64,000 nucleotides of DNA from Flaccisagitta enflata (Eukaryota > Chaetognatha > Sagittoidea > Aphragmophora), in assembly GCA_965153355.1 (NCBI GenBank), contig OZ231128.1, forward strand, positions 29,946,001 through 30,010,000, in the 5' to 3' direction. The notes under the pieces were generated by a model, which made no database searches, had not been told where the DNA came from, and was given only the letters and a program-made list of their open reading frames with translations. Shown here one piece after another: positions 12,958-23,757 of this stretch. Each line of letters begins with the position of its first letter. Position 1 is the first letter of the stretch. A program made the translations under genes and the position numbers.

Positions 12958-13030
12958 TAGTTGCGTGCACGCAACTCTACACGTTGGTCTGTCAGTCGGT
13001 CAGTTGGTCGGTTGGTAGGTCGGTACAAAT
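12958..13030 (+). repeat. GTCGCG-family repeat, head fragment
   Basis: TTTAGTTGCGTGCACGCAAC followed by GTCGGTCAGTTGGTCGGTTG. In copy B (53990-54030) about 65 bases including the head are missing and only the core remains. Confidence 0.5.
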
Positions 13031-13039
13031 TATTTCAAA

Positions 13040-13700
13040 ATTTTTGACTATTTATGGTATATTGACATTTTTTATTATCTTTTTTTAACATTTTTAACAA
13101 TTTAAACATTTTTCAACATTTTGAACATTTTTGCATAGTTAAGTTTTTTAACATTTTTAGTCGCAGACACGCGCCTCTACACCTTGCTGTGTCGGTCGGT
13201 TGGTCGGTAACATTTCTGAATTGCGAGCAGTTTTTACATTACTGCTCCTGCCAAACCGTCCGCGACTGGATTGCCGTGTATCCGGCCTTGTTTGATATTA
13301 TTTAACGTTTTAACATTTTTCAACCGAGTTAAATTTTTTTTAAGCATTTTTTAACATTATCTATGATTTTCAATTTTTCTTTAAACATTTTTTAACATTT
13401 TCTTGCATTTTTATCATTTTTAATCTTTTTTACTCTTTTTAACATTTTTTTTATATTTTCAAACATTTTTTAGCATTTTTTAACATATTGGGCATTTTTT
13501 GGTATTTTTTTATATTTTCGGTAATTTTCAGATATTTTGGGTATGATGTTGTAATGTATCGTATCGATATTGTTTCGAAATTGTATCGATATTGTATTGA
13601 TAATATACCAATACATATCGCGCGGCCTTGGAGGGGAGGAGGGACAATTTGAACATTTTAAACATTTTTAACATTTTTGACCCTTTTTTTACCGGCACCC
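13040..13700. repeat. AACATTTTT-type low-complexity tract
   Basis: Loose tandem TTTTTAACA / TTTTTAGCA words surround the dispersed repeat. No gene seen. It is conserved in copy B (54040-54680). Confidence 0.7.
13154..13293 (+). repeat. GTCGCG-family dispersed repeat, complete
   Basis: A compact complete member of about 140 bp: TTTTTAGTCGCAGACACGCG, short GGTC core, GCGAGCAGTTTTTAC, CCGTCCGCGACTGG and GCCGTGTATCCGGCCTTG. Surrounded by ACATTTTTAACATTTTT-type sequence. The same insertion is in copy B (54154-54293). Confidence 0.75.
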
Positions 13701-14180
13701 ATGCTTTTACTCTTTTGTTTGTCATTTCCCGACGCACGCGACTGTTGCCCTCTTGGGCTTGTTAGGAAATATTGCTCATTCATAAATTGAGGAATCCCTG
13801 CAAATCTTTCCACCAATAATGATCAGGTTTAGAATCACATCAATCTTCATTCTAGGCCCAAAGCACTTTGTTATGGTCTCTCCCTCTCTCTCTCTCTCTC
13901 TCTCAAAACCCCCCATTCTAAGCTTTTCTAATGCTCCAGCACTCATATGTAAATTACGGTTTTATGAGCCATGGAATGGCGGTTTAATTTAAAATGATTA
14001 TATATTTTCCTCATCAACTGAAAATAACACTCCAGCCGGGAAATCACTTTCCTTCTGTTCGCTCCGTCTCATCCAGGCGCGGCTCCATTAAATCTCTTTC
14101 TCTTAATCACTCTATATCTGTCTTTTCCTTAATGACTTTATATATGTCTGTCTTTCTGAGATATTTCTTCATTCTCTATT

Positions 14181-14985
14181 TCATTGTCGGGAAAAAAGTC
14201 GAAGTCAGTCTTCGACTTTTTGACATATTCGAGAGAAACAGGGTTTTCATTTTCTTATGCGAAAGTTGGGGCTCTCCATCGACCGATTGCACCCTCAAAC
14301 GAAATTGATAGGGTAGGTAAATTTGATAATTCTCTTTCATTTGGCGCCAAGCAGAATGATCTATGACAAATATTTTTTGCGTTATGATTTTTTAAAGATT
14401 TTTTTATGAAAAATTTAAATTGAATATTTTTTGATTTATCATGATTTTAAGTCGGATCAATAAAGAAGTGTATATATGCTTGTTTGAGCATGCAAATACA
14501 AGAAAACATGTTTATGAGCATAGCTGCTCATCTGTGAGGGTGTTTTTGAGCGTACTAGCTCACTTAGCTCATTTAGCTCAGTCTTTTTTTCTGATTACAA
14601 ATGTGATAAATGAACAAATATTTTGATACATATTTATGCAAGCAGATACAAAAAAGTATGTCAGTGAGCTCAGTTGCTTATTTGCAAGGGTGTTTTTATG
14701 TATTCTAGCTCACTTGGCTCATTTAGCTCAGTCTTTTTTCTGATCTTTAATGGGATAAATACATAAATGCAAATACAAGAAAGCATGTCAGTGAGCATAG
14801 CTGGTTGTGTGGTTGAGTGATTTTGAGCATTTTAGCTCATCAGATTAACAGTGCAACCAATACATGCAAGTGCTCTTGATTTGATCTAACAAGTAGAAAG
14901 ATTTGCAGTGACTGAAAACAAAAGCTTGGTGAAAAGTGACCAATGCTTACGACCTTTTTCCTCACGGCGTCAGCCGCCATTACTG
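14181..14985. mobile_element. About 800-bp copy A-specific insertion with internal repeats
   Basis: Absent from copy B, where CATTCTCTATATC continues within about 35 bases to CTTTCCGTCTTTCCGTC. It begins near a hairpin with arms AAAAAGTCGAAG / CTTCGACTTTTT (14193-14221). It holds three diverged units of about 150 bp (14488-14850) sharing GTGTTTTTGAGC, TAGCTCACTTAGCTC and GAGCATAGCTG. Exact ends and target duplication were not resolved. Confidence 0.5.
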
Positions 14986-15162
14986 GTATATCTGTCTATC
15001 CGTCTTTCCGTCTGTAAGTCGTTCAGTCTTTCTATTAAAATTGCTTCTGTACAAGATCATCTACTTGTCAGTCCAAGTTAGTCTATTTGTCTGTCTAAAA
15101 ACTGTCTGATTGTTAACTGTCCTGTTGTTGATTGGTTAATCTTTCTGTTTGTCTGTCTTTGC

Positions 15163-15263
<101 letters not shown>

Positions 15264-15493
15264 ATTTGCGCTCGATGAGAACCGTGACTATGAAAAGAAC
15301 ATCTGTTAGAGACAAGGCTAAATGGAGAGAAGTGGAAAAAAAGAAGATGGCGATGGTGGAAAATAAAATGAGGAAAGAAAAATTCTCTTAAAGAGGAGCA
15401 GGTAAACTCTAAGCAATGGAGAACTGCCTACAGCGCTTTGCAAGTCTGCGTGAATATGAATTCAACTAAAAATTGCGATATTTCGTCATCATA

Positions 15494-16086
15494 ACCATAA
15501 GTGCAATAAAAATGGCCGATTTTTCAACAGCTTTGAGCACAGGTTTTGGTCAAAAGATTCTTGGGACCATCCTAAAATTCATGCATTGTAGAAACATATC
15601 AAAATTATCTTTCATTTGAGTCCATGCAGCAAATTTTTTCTCAATTCTTGTAGAAAATATGACAGATTAAGGACTAACAACTAAATTGCCACCTCATGAA
15701 AAAAGGGCCGAATTTGTCACTCGGATTTTCTGAAATGTTTTAGATGAGTAAAAATGATAGAAGATCTTTATCGATTTTGATGAAATTTTAGGGGCTAGTT
15801 GACCTGTATTTGCCCCAATATCAAGTCAATTTTTATCAATATCGGGCAACGTCTTCTGTGATCTTTTATGGAACTTTGTAAAGATACCATGGGCAGTTTC
15901 AAAATTTAGCGGTTTTGCTAATCTTACTCTCATTTGCATATTCATTGAGTTAGTGGTCCCACAAAAGTTTCAAATGAAAGATCTTTTGAAGGGCTTCCAA
16001 GGTGTCATGAATTTTGCTATGTTCAGATGAATTTTTGATCCTTTACAGATCTTTCAAAAATCGGCCATTTTTATTGCACTTATGGT
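15494..16086. mobile_element. 593-bp MITE with TA target duplication
   Basis: Terminal inverted repeats of about 33 bp: ACCATAAGTGCAATAAAAAT at the left and its exact complement at the right. TA flanks at 15492-15493 and 16087-16088; copy B shows the empty site CATCATATTCC. Further inward, ATCTTTCATTTGA and AAAATTCATG recur in inverted order, so most of the element could fold back. No transposase is present. Tc1/mariner-type mobilisation is inferred from the TA duplication. Confidence 0.88.
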
Positions 16087-16089
16087 TAT

Positions 16090-16098
16090 TCCATCATT

Positions 16099-16166
<68 letters not shown>

Positions 16167-16235
16167 TGATGTTGTTTTTTTCATTATCGTAATTATCATT
16201 TTAGTCATCATCATCATCATCATCATTATCATCCA

Positions 16236-16276
<41 letters not shown>

Positions 16277-16300
16277 ACATCATCATCATCATCATCATCA
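16090..16300 (+). repeat. (ATC)n microsatellite
   Basis: Broken ATC tract lying just upstream of the EGF gene start; the copy B counterpart (55980-56285) is longer and purer. Confidence 0.95.
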
Positions 16301-16414
16301 AACATATTTGAAACGAACTTACTTTCTTACCCATGGGGCCTGTGATTGATTTCCGATGGATTACGGCAATTCTAATTTGTTACCTCAAGCGCCAGATCTC
16401 AGGGCAGGACAGGG

Positions 16415-16422
16415 GATAAAAG
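16415..16422 (+). promoter_or_regulatory. TATA-like box, copy A
   Basis: GATAAAAG about 60 bases before the ATG at 16482, conserved in copy B (56390-56397). The spacing would suit a short 5' untranslated region. Weak evidence. Confidence 0.25.
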
Positions 16423-16481
16423 TCGATGCACTGACAATGCAAAGGTTTGTTCTGCCTTCAAGAAGATAAGAGGAGAGCAAA

Positions 16482-16779
16482 ATGGGGATAGCGTTCTTAT
16501 CCCCTTTCTTAGTGTTGTGGTTTTTCGTCATTTCCTCTCAAAATGACTTAAATCATCCAACAACGGAGACGACGAAGCTCGATCATCGTCATGAAGATGA
16601 TGAAAACTTCGATGTCAGTGAAGACGAAGAAAAAGTGGAGGACATGTCAGGGGTCGGTAACGATGAAAATAATTATCAAAATCGTCGGAAAAGATCGCTC
16701 CTCACCGTTGAAAATTCGAGCGACAAGAAAACTCATCAGGAGACGGCTTGGTCCGACTGGACGCCTTGCGACGCAGATG
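16482..16779 (+). CDS. EGF gene exon 1, copy A (open)
   Basis: Starts MGIAFLSPFLVLWFFV, a signal peptide, followed by an acidic propeptide, an NRRKRSLL furin-like site and WSDWTPCDADG, the first half of a TSP1-like module. The donor is GCAGATG|GTATTT, phase 1. It is four codons shorter than copy B, lacking QYY among others. Confidence 0.7.
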
Positions 16780-17005
16780 GTATTTTCTCTTATTATTGTT
16801 GTTGTTGTTGTTGTGTTGTTGTTGTTGTTAGTTATTGTTATTGTTATGCACACATTGTTGCTATTGTTGCTGCCGCTGCTGCTGTCGTTAACGCTGTAGT
16901 CGCTGCTGTTGTTGTTGTTGTTGTTGTTATTAGCTGTTTTTGTTGTTGTCGCTGCCCCTTACTCCCTTTTTTTTTTACCTGCCCTTTCTATCCAACATGA
17001 AACAG

Positions 17006-17212
17006 GACGCCAGGATGAAAATACTAGAGGATCAGCGATTGTGGAAATAACAACGGAGAGATGAAACAGACCATCATGACTTCGTCTTTCATCATCCAAA
17101 TCTGTTATATCAATGACGTGAAGAAAGACAAATTGACGAGAGTTTGATGGAGAAAGTTGAAGTCATCTTGCGTCAGGGAGGGAGCTGTCAGTTTCGACGC
17201 ATTCTCACATCT
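17006..17212 (+). pseudogene. EGF gene exon 2, copy A (broken)
   Basis: The acceptor AACAG|GACGCCAGG survives, but indels relative to copy B shift the frame, removing TSP1 cysteines and giving a TGA about 20 codons in. The EGF1 half keeps TCATCTTGCGTCAG but not its flanking Cys codons, and the donor CCCG|GTGAGG is replaced by CACATCTCTCTC. Confidence 0.8.
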
Positions 17213-17379
17213 CTCTCTCTCTTTTTTTTTTTTTTTTCCCGCTCTCTGTGTGCACTGCATGTTTGTTTACAAGAATGTCAGTTCCGAAATTTCTGAGTGG
17301 GATATATATGTCCTATTTGAGATCGGTTATCCCAAACTTTTTCAGATTTTGAAATCATCATCTCATTGTCCCGTTGTAG

Positions 17380-17462
17380 ATAGATCTCCGATGTGTTCCT
17401 GTCCTCGAGGCTGGATCGGGAATCGGTGCCAGATTAAGTTGAACGCGAAAGACGACAATCAG
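17380..17462 (+). CDS. EGF gene exon 3, copy A (open)
   Basis: 83 bases encoding RSPMCSCPRGWIGNRC, the second half of EGF1. Two changes relative to copy B, both amino-acid altering (V to M, A to D). Followed by a 29-bp tandem repeat that re-creates the donor-like CAG|GTACAAGG. Confidence 0.6.
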
Positions 17463-17698
17463 GTAAAAGTATTGCTTACGGCCGTTTTCAGGTACAAGGA
17501 TTGCTTACGGCCGTTTTGAGGTTCGACCATGCACCTCTATGGCAGGCTTGGACTGTTTATCTGTTGGTCGCTTGGTCCATGTGTTGGCGGTCCGTTCGCT
17601 GGTCTGCAAGTCCGTTTTTGAATCTGTTTATAAGAACATCAAGGCTTCAGAATGTACAAGGACATGACTAACGGACTGATGCAGACGGATCGACATAA

Positions 17699-18303
17699 GT
17701 CATGGTGTACAGGAACAGGAAGTTTTGGTTTCAATTTAATATTTGCTTGTGATATAGGTTTAACATCAGAAAATGTTATTGGGATTTCAGTTCAGTATTT
17801 TTGATTAATTGTATAAGGTATTTTAACAATGTTTTTAAACTCAGAATACTCGCTATGGTTTAATAACAGTCAGAATTAACAATTGAATATTTGAATTTTT
17901 TAGAAAAATGGTGAACAAATTTTTAGAACATTGTTTAGTGAAATTATATTACGGCCTCAGTAAAGAAAATTTTGCATTTCTAAGAACATGGCCCTTTTCT
18001 TATATGTTCTTAGAATGAGGCTATGTTTTAAAATTTAAATTTATTTCCACTTTCTAATGATATAATTCTCACCCAGAGGAAACATGGGGATGCAATGAAT
18101 ATAATTTTTCGTAAAAATCTTCTTTTTTCTACCTTTTTCTATATACCTTATGTACATCAATCTGGTGTTTCAGAGATTATCTAGAAAAATCTATATCCAA
18201 CACTTAATAACGTTTTTTCATAAAGCATTTTTTAAAAGAAATTATTATAAAAATATTCAAAAATTGTGATGCACGCTGGAATTTCTTCTTCTGCATCATA
18301 TGT
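17699..18303. mobile_element. 605-bp copy A-specific insertion flanked by CATAA
   Basis: CATAA at 17694-17698 is repeated at 18304-18308; copy B has it once (CGACATAACGCC near 58140). AT-rich, with no terminal inverted repeat and no ORF seen. It contains CTAAGAACATG and ATGTTCTTAG motifs resembling the MITE at 45533-45948. Confidence 0.6.
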
Positions 18304-18360
18304 CATAACGCCTTGCTGAGGCGCAGGCAGACTTGGGATTGTAAATGCAATGCAATCTCG

Positions 18361-18542
18361 TTTGCGGCCTTGTGAAGACGCGATGTTTTCATGCTTATGG
18401 CGAGTGTGAGTTGTTGCTTCAACTTTAGACAAACATTAAAGAATTATCGAGTCAAATGGCAGAAAGGATGACCAAAAGCAAATGCCACCGATCCAAGATG
18501 GTGTCGCGCCACTTTGCCTTCTTTGGCTCAAGGGGCTGATAG
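18361..18542 (+). pseudogene. EGF gene exon 4, copy A (degenerate)
   Basis: Recognisable by CGAAGACGCGATG-like and GATGGTGTCGCGCCACTTTG blocks and the retained donor GATAG|GTGAGA. Many substitutions and one- to two-base deletions destroy the frame, most Cys codons and the acceptor. It is far more diverged than neighbouring exons 3 and 5. Confidence 0.8.
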
Positions 18543-18654
18543 GTGAGAACTGGGAAGAGAAAGGAGAACAATGGCTAACACCTATAAGTCAGCGTGCAGG
18601 ACAAAAATGACTGAACTGACTCCAGACTCTTGTTATTTTATTTTATCGAAAAAT

Positions 18655-19675
18655 CAGACTTAAAACCAGACCCAAACCAGACCAAACCAGATTCAAACCA
18701 GACTCAAACCAGACCAAACCAGGCTCAAACCAGACTCAAAACTGGAATTAAACCAGACCCAAACCAGACCAAAACCAGACTCAAACTGAGACTCAAACCA
18801 GACATAAACCAGATCTAAACCAGACTCTAAACCAGTACATAAATCAGACATGAACCAGACTTAAACCAGACTTCAACTAGACTTTAACTAGACTTTAACC
18901 AGACTCAAGCCAGATCTAAACCAGACTTAACCCAAGACTCAACCAGACCTAAACCAGACTCAAACCAGACTTAAAAACCAGACTTAAAACCAGACTTAAA
19001 CCAGACTTAAACCAGACTTAAATCAGACTTGTCCAGACTTCAGAACCAGACTTAAAAACCAGACTTAAACCTGACTAACCATTAAATTTAAAACCAGCAG
19101 ACTAAAACCAGCAGACTTAAACCAGCAGACTTAACCAGCAGACTTAAACCAGCAGACTTAAACCAGAAGACTTAAACCAGAAGACTTAAACCAGCAGATC
19201 TAAAACAGCAGCAGGATTCTTAAACCAGCAGACTTAAAACCAGCAGACTTAAACCAGCAGTTAAACCAGCAGACTTAAAACCAGCTGACTTAAACCAGAT
19301 AAATTCTAAACCAGCTAACTTAAACGAAATAACTTAAAAACCAGCCAACTTAAACTAGCCAACTTAAACCAGCTAACTTAAACTAAACAGACTTCAACTA
19401 GCAGACTTGAACCACAGATTCTAACTATAGACCTAAACTAGCAAGACTCAACTAACAGACTTAAATCAGCCAGATTTAAACTAGCCAACCTAAACTGAGT
19501 CAAATTTAAACCAGCGGACTTAAACCAGCGGACTTAAACCAGCAGACTTAAACCAGCAGACTTAAACCAGCAGACTTAAACCAGCAGACTTAAAGCAGCA
19601 GACTTAAAGCAGCAGATTTAAAACAGCAGACTTAAAACCGCAGACTCAAACCAGCAGACTCAAACCAGCAGAACA
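18655..19675 (+). repeat. TTAAACCAGCAGAC minisatellite array
   Basis: About 1 kb of 12-15-base units grading from CAAACCAGAC through TTAAACCAGAC to TTAAACCAGCAGAC. Part of the 4.5-kb block (18560-23060) absent from copy B. Confidence 0.9.
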
Positions 19676-19689
19676 AAGTGAAATAAATG

Positions 19690-20070
19690 ATCAAAAATGA
19701 CCAAGAATGACTAAAAGCAATCAAAAATGACCAAAAGCAACCAAAAATGACCAAAAACAACAAAAACATGACTCAAAATAACTCCAGACGACCCAAATTG
19801 ACCAAAAACGACGCAAAAAAGCAAAGTGTTACCAAAAACTTCAAAAGCCAAAAAATAACTTAGAATGACTTAGAATGACTTGTAATGACTTAGAATGACT
19901 TAAAAATAACTTAGAATGACTAAGAATGACTTAAAATGACTTATAATAACATAAAATGACAAAAATGACAAAAAATGACAAAATGACTTATGTACTAAAA
20001 TTAAATTGAAACACTGGAAATGACTTAAATGACTTAAATTTATTATGAAAATACTCCTAAATGATGTAAG
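19690..20070 (+). repeat. AATGACTTAGA / AATGACCAAAA degenerate repeats
   Basis: Loose tandem array of about 10-base units, e.g. TTAGAATGACTTAGAATGAC, directly after the previous array and also copy A-specific. Confidence 0.8.
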
Positions 20071-20095
20071 AAACTACTTAACAAAAGTAAAGTGT

Positions 20096-20166
20096 TACGG
20101 ACGGACAGACGGACGGACCAACGGACCGACAGAGCGAGTTATAGAGTCGCGTGCACGCGGCTAAAA
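20096..20166 (-). repeat. GTCGCG-family repeat, inverted partial
   Basis: ACGGACAGACGGACGGACC core followed by GAGTCGCGTGCACGCGGC and CTAAAAA. The tail is missing. Confidence 0.55.
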
Positions 20167-20457
20167 AGAAGGGGTAAACTAGTGGCATTCGCCATTTTGT
20201 GTTCCACGAAAACTTGATTTGGCGTGAAAAAGAAAGGCAATAATTTATAATACAAATCTATTAATAATAACCAGACAAATCTGTGTTGTAGATAATGGTC
20301 TGTAGCGGCCTGCAGAATCACCATCCACATGACCTCACTGCCGCCTGCGGCGGCGCCTTTCACTGCCGCTTGTGGGCGGTCCCACTGCCGCTGTGCAAGG
20401 CTCCCCACTGCCGCCTGTGGGCGGTCCCACTGCCGCCTGTAAGCGGTCCCACTGCCG

Positions 20458-20460
<3 letters not shown>

Positions 20461-20519
<59 letters not shown>
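20461..20519 (+). repeat. (GT)n microsatellite
   Basis: Follows several copies of CCCACTGCCGCCTGT (20330-20460), a short 28-30-base GC-rich repeat found only here. Confidence 0.9.
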
Positions 20520-20521
<2 letters not shown>

Positions 20522-20544
20522 TATGTGCGTGTATGTGTGTGGAA

Positions 20545-21410
20545 AAAGGAGGGTTGTGTGACATACATTGGAAAATACAGGGCTGTGTGACATATATTGG
20601 AACAAACTAAGTGGTGTGATATACATCAAAGAATACAGGGCTGTGTGGACATGTTACTGGAGAAGAACTGGGGTAGTGGACATACATCAGAGTAATTCTG
20701 GGCTATGTGACATACATCGGAGAAAACTGGACAGTGTGACAACATCGGAGAATTCTAGGCTGTGTGACATATATCAGAGAAAACTAGGTGGTGTGACATA
20801 CATTGGAGAATTCTGGGCTGTGTGACACACATTGAAGAAAACTGGCAGTATTATACATTGGAGATCAGCTGTGTGACAAGCATCGAAAAACTGGGTGGTG
20901 TGACATAAATCAGAGAATTTTTGACTGTGTGACATACATCAGAGAAAACTGGTGGTGTGATTTTTAGTTTGGTATAGTGAGGACAAGTTTTTCACCCATC
21001 ATAATATCAGAGAATTCCTATTGTGTGACATACATTGAGAAACTGGCTAGTGTGACATACATCGGAGAATTGGGCTGTGTGACATGATATCTGAGAAAAC
21101 TGAGTGGTGTGACATACATCGAGAATTATGGCTGTGTGACATAAGCAATGGAGAAAATTGGGTGGTGTGACACGTGTCGGAGAATTCTGCTGTATGACAC
21201 ATTTGATAAAACTGTACAGGACATAGTGACTGAGAATTTTGGCAGTGACATACATCGGAGAAAATTGCAGACATACATCGGAGAATTCTGGGCTGTGTGA
21301 CATACATCAAAGAAAACTGGGTGGTGTGACATACATTGGAGAATTCTGGGCTGTGTGACATACATCGGAAAAAACTGGGTGGTGTGACATATATTGGAGA
21401 ATTCTGGGCA
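20545..21410 (+). repeat. 58-bp dimeric minisatellite, block 1
   Basis: Two 29-base units alternate: both start GTGTGACATACATCGGAGAA; one ends TTCTGGGCT, the other AACTGGGTG. The alternation is regular, so the real period is the 58-base dimer. Units are more diverged here than in block 2. Confidence 0.9.
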
Positions 21411-21414
21411 GGTG

Positions 21415-22380
21415 TGCTTTTTATGGAGTAGCGGGTAGCGCCGCTACTTGGAATGATATGGGCTCCTCTCGGAAGATCGAAGAAAGAAGAAGTGGAAGAA
21501 GGAGAAGAAGAAGGAGAAGGAGAAGTAGAAAAAAGAAAGTGAGGAAGAAGATAGAGAAAAGAGATCAATCGGGAACAGGGTTTAGCATCTACTTCCTTCC
21601 CGTTTCACTTGCTCACCGTCTTTATTCCCTTCAGCTTCCTGGACTATAGCAGCTCCTTCTACTTGCTACTTTACCCAATGCCAAAAAATTCTGGGCGGGA
21701 TAGATCCCCCGCCATCTAAAAATGCCCCCAGAAGGTAATCCGGAAGGTTTATGTATTCTGTGATAACAAAGCTTACAACAATTTCTTGTTGACTTTGATC
21801 TTTTAAATCTGACTAAAATTGAGACTGAGCGCAATCTTCATAAACGTTCTTGAATATGATGCAATCAAAACGATCTTAGAAATCAAGGACTTTTATTTAG
21901 TACTTTGGAAATGCAACACACAACAGAGTTGGGTGTTGATGAATCTGAGACGTCATCACATTGTTTTAAATACTGAAAGAAATCTTGCTACTGCAATATG
22001 CAAATCAGCTCCTCATCTCGCTTTTGAGATATGGAGAGACCAAGGTCATCTTGTCACTCAGGGGAGGGCGAATGAATATTTTTTGGGCTGATTATTGTCA
22101 GTGGTAGGTTTGAAACAACTGGTTAGCATTCTTTAAGAACCGTTTTTATTGTCCAATATACGTGGAACAATTTCAGTTTTCGCCTCTTTTTCTCTTTCAA
22201 GTATTGACCTTAGCTTGGCTTAGATCCACGTTGAATATCCTGTAGCAAAAAATAATTGAAGTGATAGACAACTTATATTTCACCCCTCACGGTAACAAGC
22301 CTTTTTTACATGAATATGATAGACGAGTCGGAATATTCAAATGGAAAAATGTGCTACTTGAAGGGAAAGAAGAAAAAGCA
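21415..22380. other. Non-repetitive spacer between minisatellite blocks
   Basis: About 960 bases, copy A only. It includes a purine-rich GAAGAAGGAGAAG patch, but no gene or recognised element was seen. Confidence 0.4.
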
Positions 22381-22384
22381 CGCC

Positions 22385-22988
22385 TGATTCTGGGCTGTGT
22401 GACATACATTGGAGAAAATTGGGTGGTGTGACATACATTGGAGAATTCTGGGCTGTATGACATACATCGGAGAAAACTGGGTGGTGTGACATACATCTGA
22501 GAATTTTGGGCAGTGTGACATACATCGGAGAAAACTGGGTGGTGTGACATACATCGGAGAATTCTGGGCTGTTTGACATACATTGGGGAAAACTGGGTTG
22601 TGTGACATACATCGGAGAATTCTGGTCTGTGTAACATACATCGGAGAAAACTAAGTGGTGTTACATACATTGGAGAATTCTGGGCTGTGTGACATACATT
22701 GGAGAAAACTGGGTGGCGTGATATACATTGGAGAATTCTGGGCTATGTGACATACATCTGAGAAAACTGGGTGGTGTGACATACATCGGAGAATTCTAGG
22801 CTGTATGACATACAATGGAGAAAACTGGGTGGTGTGATATACATCGGAGAATTCTGGGCTATGTGACATACATCTGAGAAAACTGGGTGGTGTGACATAC
22901 ATCGGAGAATTCTAGGCTGTATGACATACAATGGAGAAAACTGGGTGGTGTGACATAAATCGGAGAAAACTGGGTGGTGTGACATACG
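22385..22988 (+). repeat. 58-bp dimeric minisatellite, block 2
   Basis: About ten further dimers of the 20545-21410 array, more uniform, ending at a (CAGA)n tract at 22989-23028. Confidence 0.92.
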
Positions 22989-22989
22989 T

Positions 22990-23034
<45 letters not shown>

Positions 23035-23161
23035 CTCCCAATATTTAGTGTTCCACTATCGTGGAACACAAATACGAAAAACAGTTTTGTAGAAAGCGAG
23101 ATGTAAGTTTATCAAATGCAACGTAGAGGTGTTTAAAAGGAGAACTTTGACAACTCTTCAT

Positions 23162-23338
23162 GCCGCTTTTTTCCGTCTATCCGTCCGTCAGTTGGTCCCT
23201 CTGTCGGTCCGTCTGTTGGTCCGTCTGTTGGTTTGACTGTCGGTCTGTCTGTCGGTCCGTTGGGCCGTCAGTCCTTCACACTACTTTTTTTACTTTTTCG
23301 GCGTGACTTGAGTAGCCGTGTATCCGGCCTTGTTTTTA
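23162..23338 (+). repeat. GTCGCG-family repeat, head replaced, copy A
   Basis: Expanded TCCGTCNGTTGG core and the tail GCCGTGTATCCGGCCTTG; the GTCGCG head kept in copy B is missing here. The tail runs into TTTTTAAACAG, the acceptor of exon 5. Confidence 0.65.
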
Positions 23339-23343
23339 AACAG

Positions 23344-23507
23344 GCGACTTTTGTGAGATTTCAGCGAAGGATTACATCATGCCTGGATCTCACCCATGCG
23401 TCCCTTTCCCGTGCAACTCTGGACTCTGCGTGGCGCATCCCAAAAAAACGACCACATATCTATGCGCCTGCCCTAAGAAGTGGTTCGGAAAACAGTGCCA
23501 ACAAAAC
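23344..23507 (+). CDS. EGF gene exon 5, copy A (open)
   Basis: 164 bases encoding the last Cys of EGF2 (GDFC) and all of EGF3 (PCVPFPCNSGLC to KKWFGKQC). Five differences from copy B, all synonymous. Acceptor AAACAG|GC and donor AAC|GTGAGT are intact. Confidence 0.65.
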
Positions 23508-23550
23508 GTGAGTTTTAGTTTGACTCTCTGTCCAGTAACCATGCACCTCA

Positions 23551-23738
<188 letters not shown>

Positions 23739-23757
23739 CCAATATTTCTATAATCAG

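Noticed and set aside
12677-13018. Hydrophobic ORF with FFPSSLPSLVSSFPCFF, resembling a membrane protein
   Set aside because: Comes from loose CTTCC/TTCC repeats and runs into the dispersed GTCGCG repeat; not a plausible transmembrane protein.
20561-22902. Cys/His-rich ORFs such as MYVTPPSFLRCMSHSPEFSD that mimic zinc-finger repeats
   Set aside because: Direct translation of the 29/58-base minisatellite; repeated in several frames and disrupted by indels.
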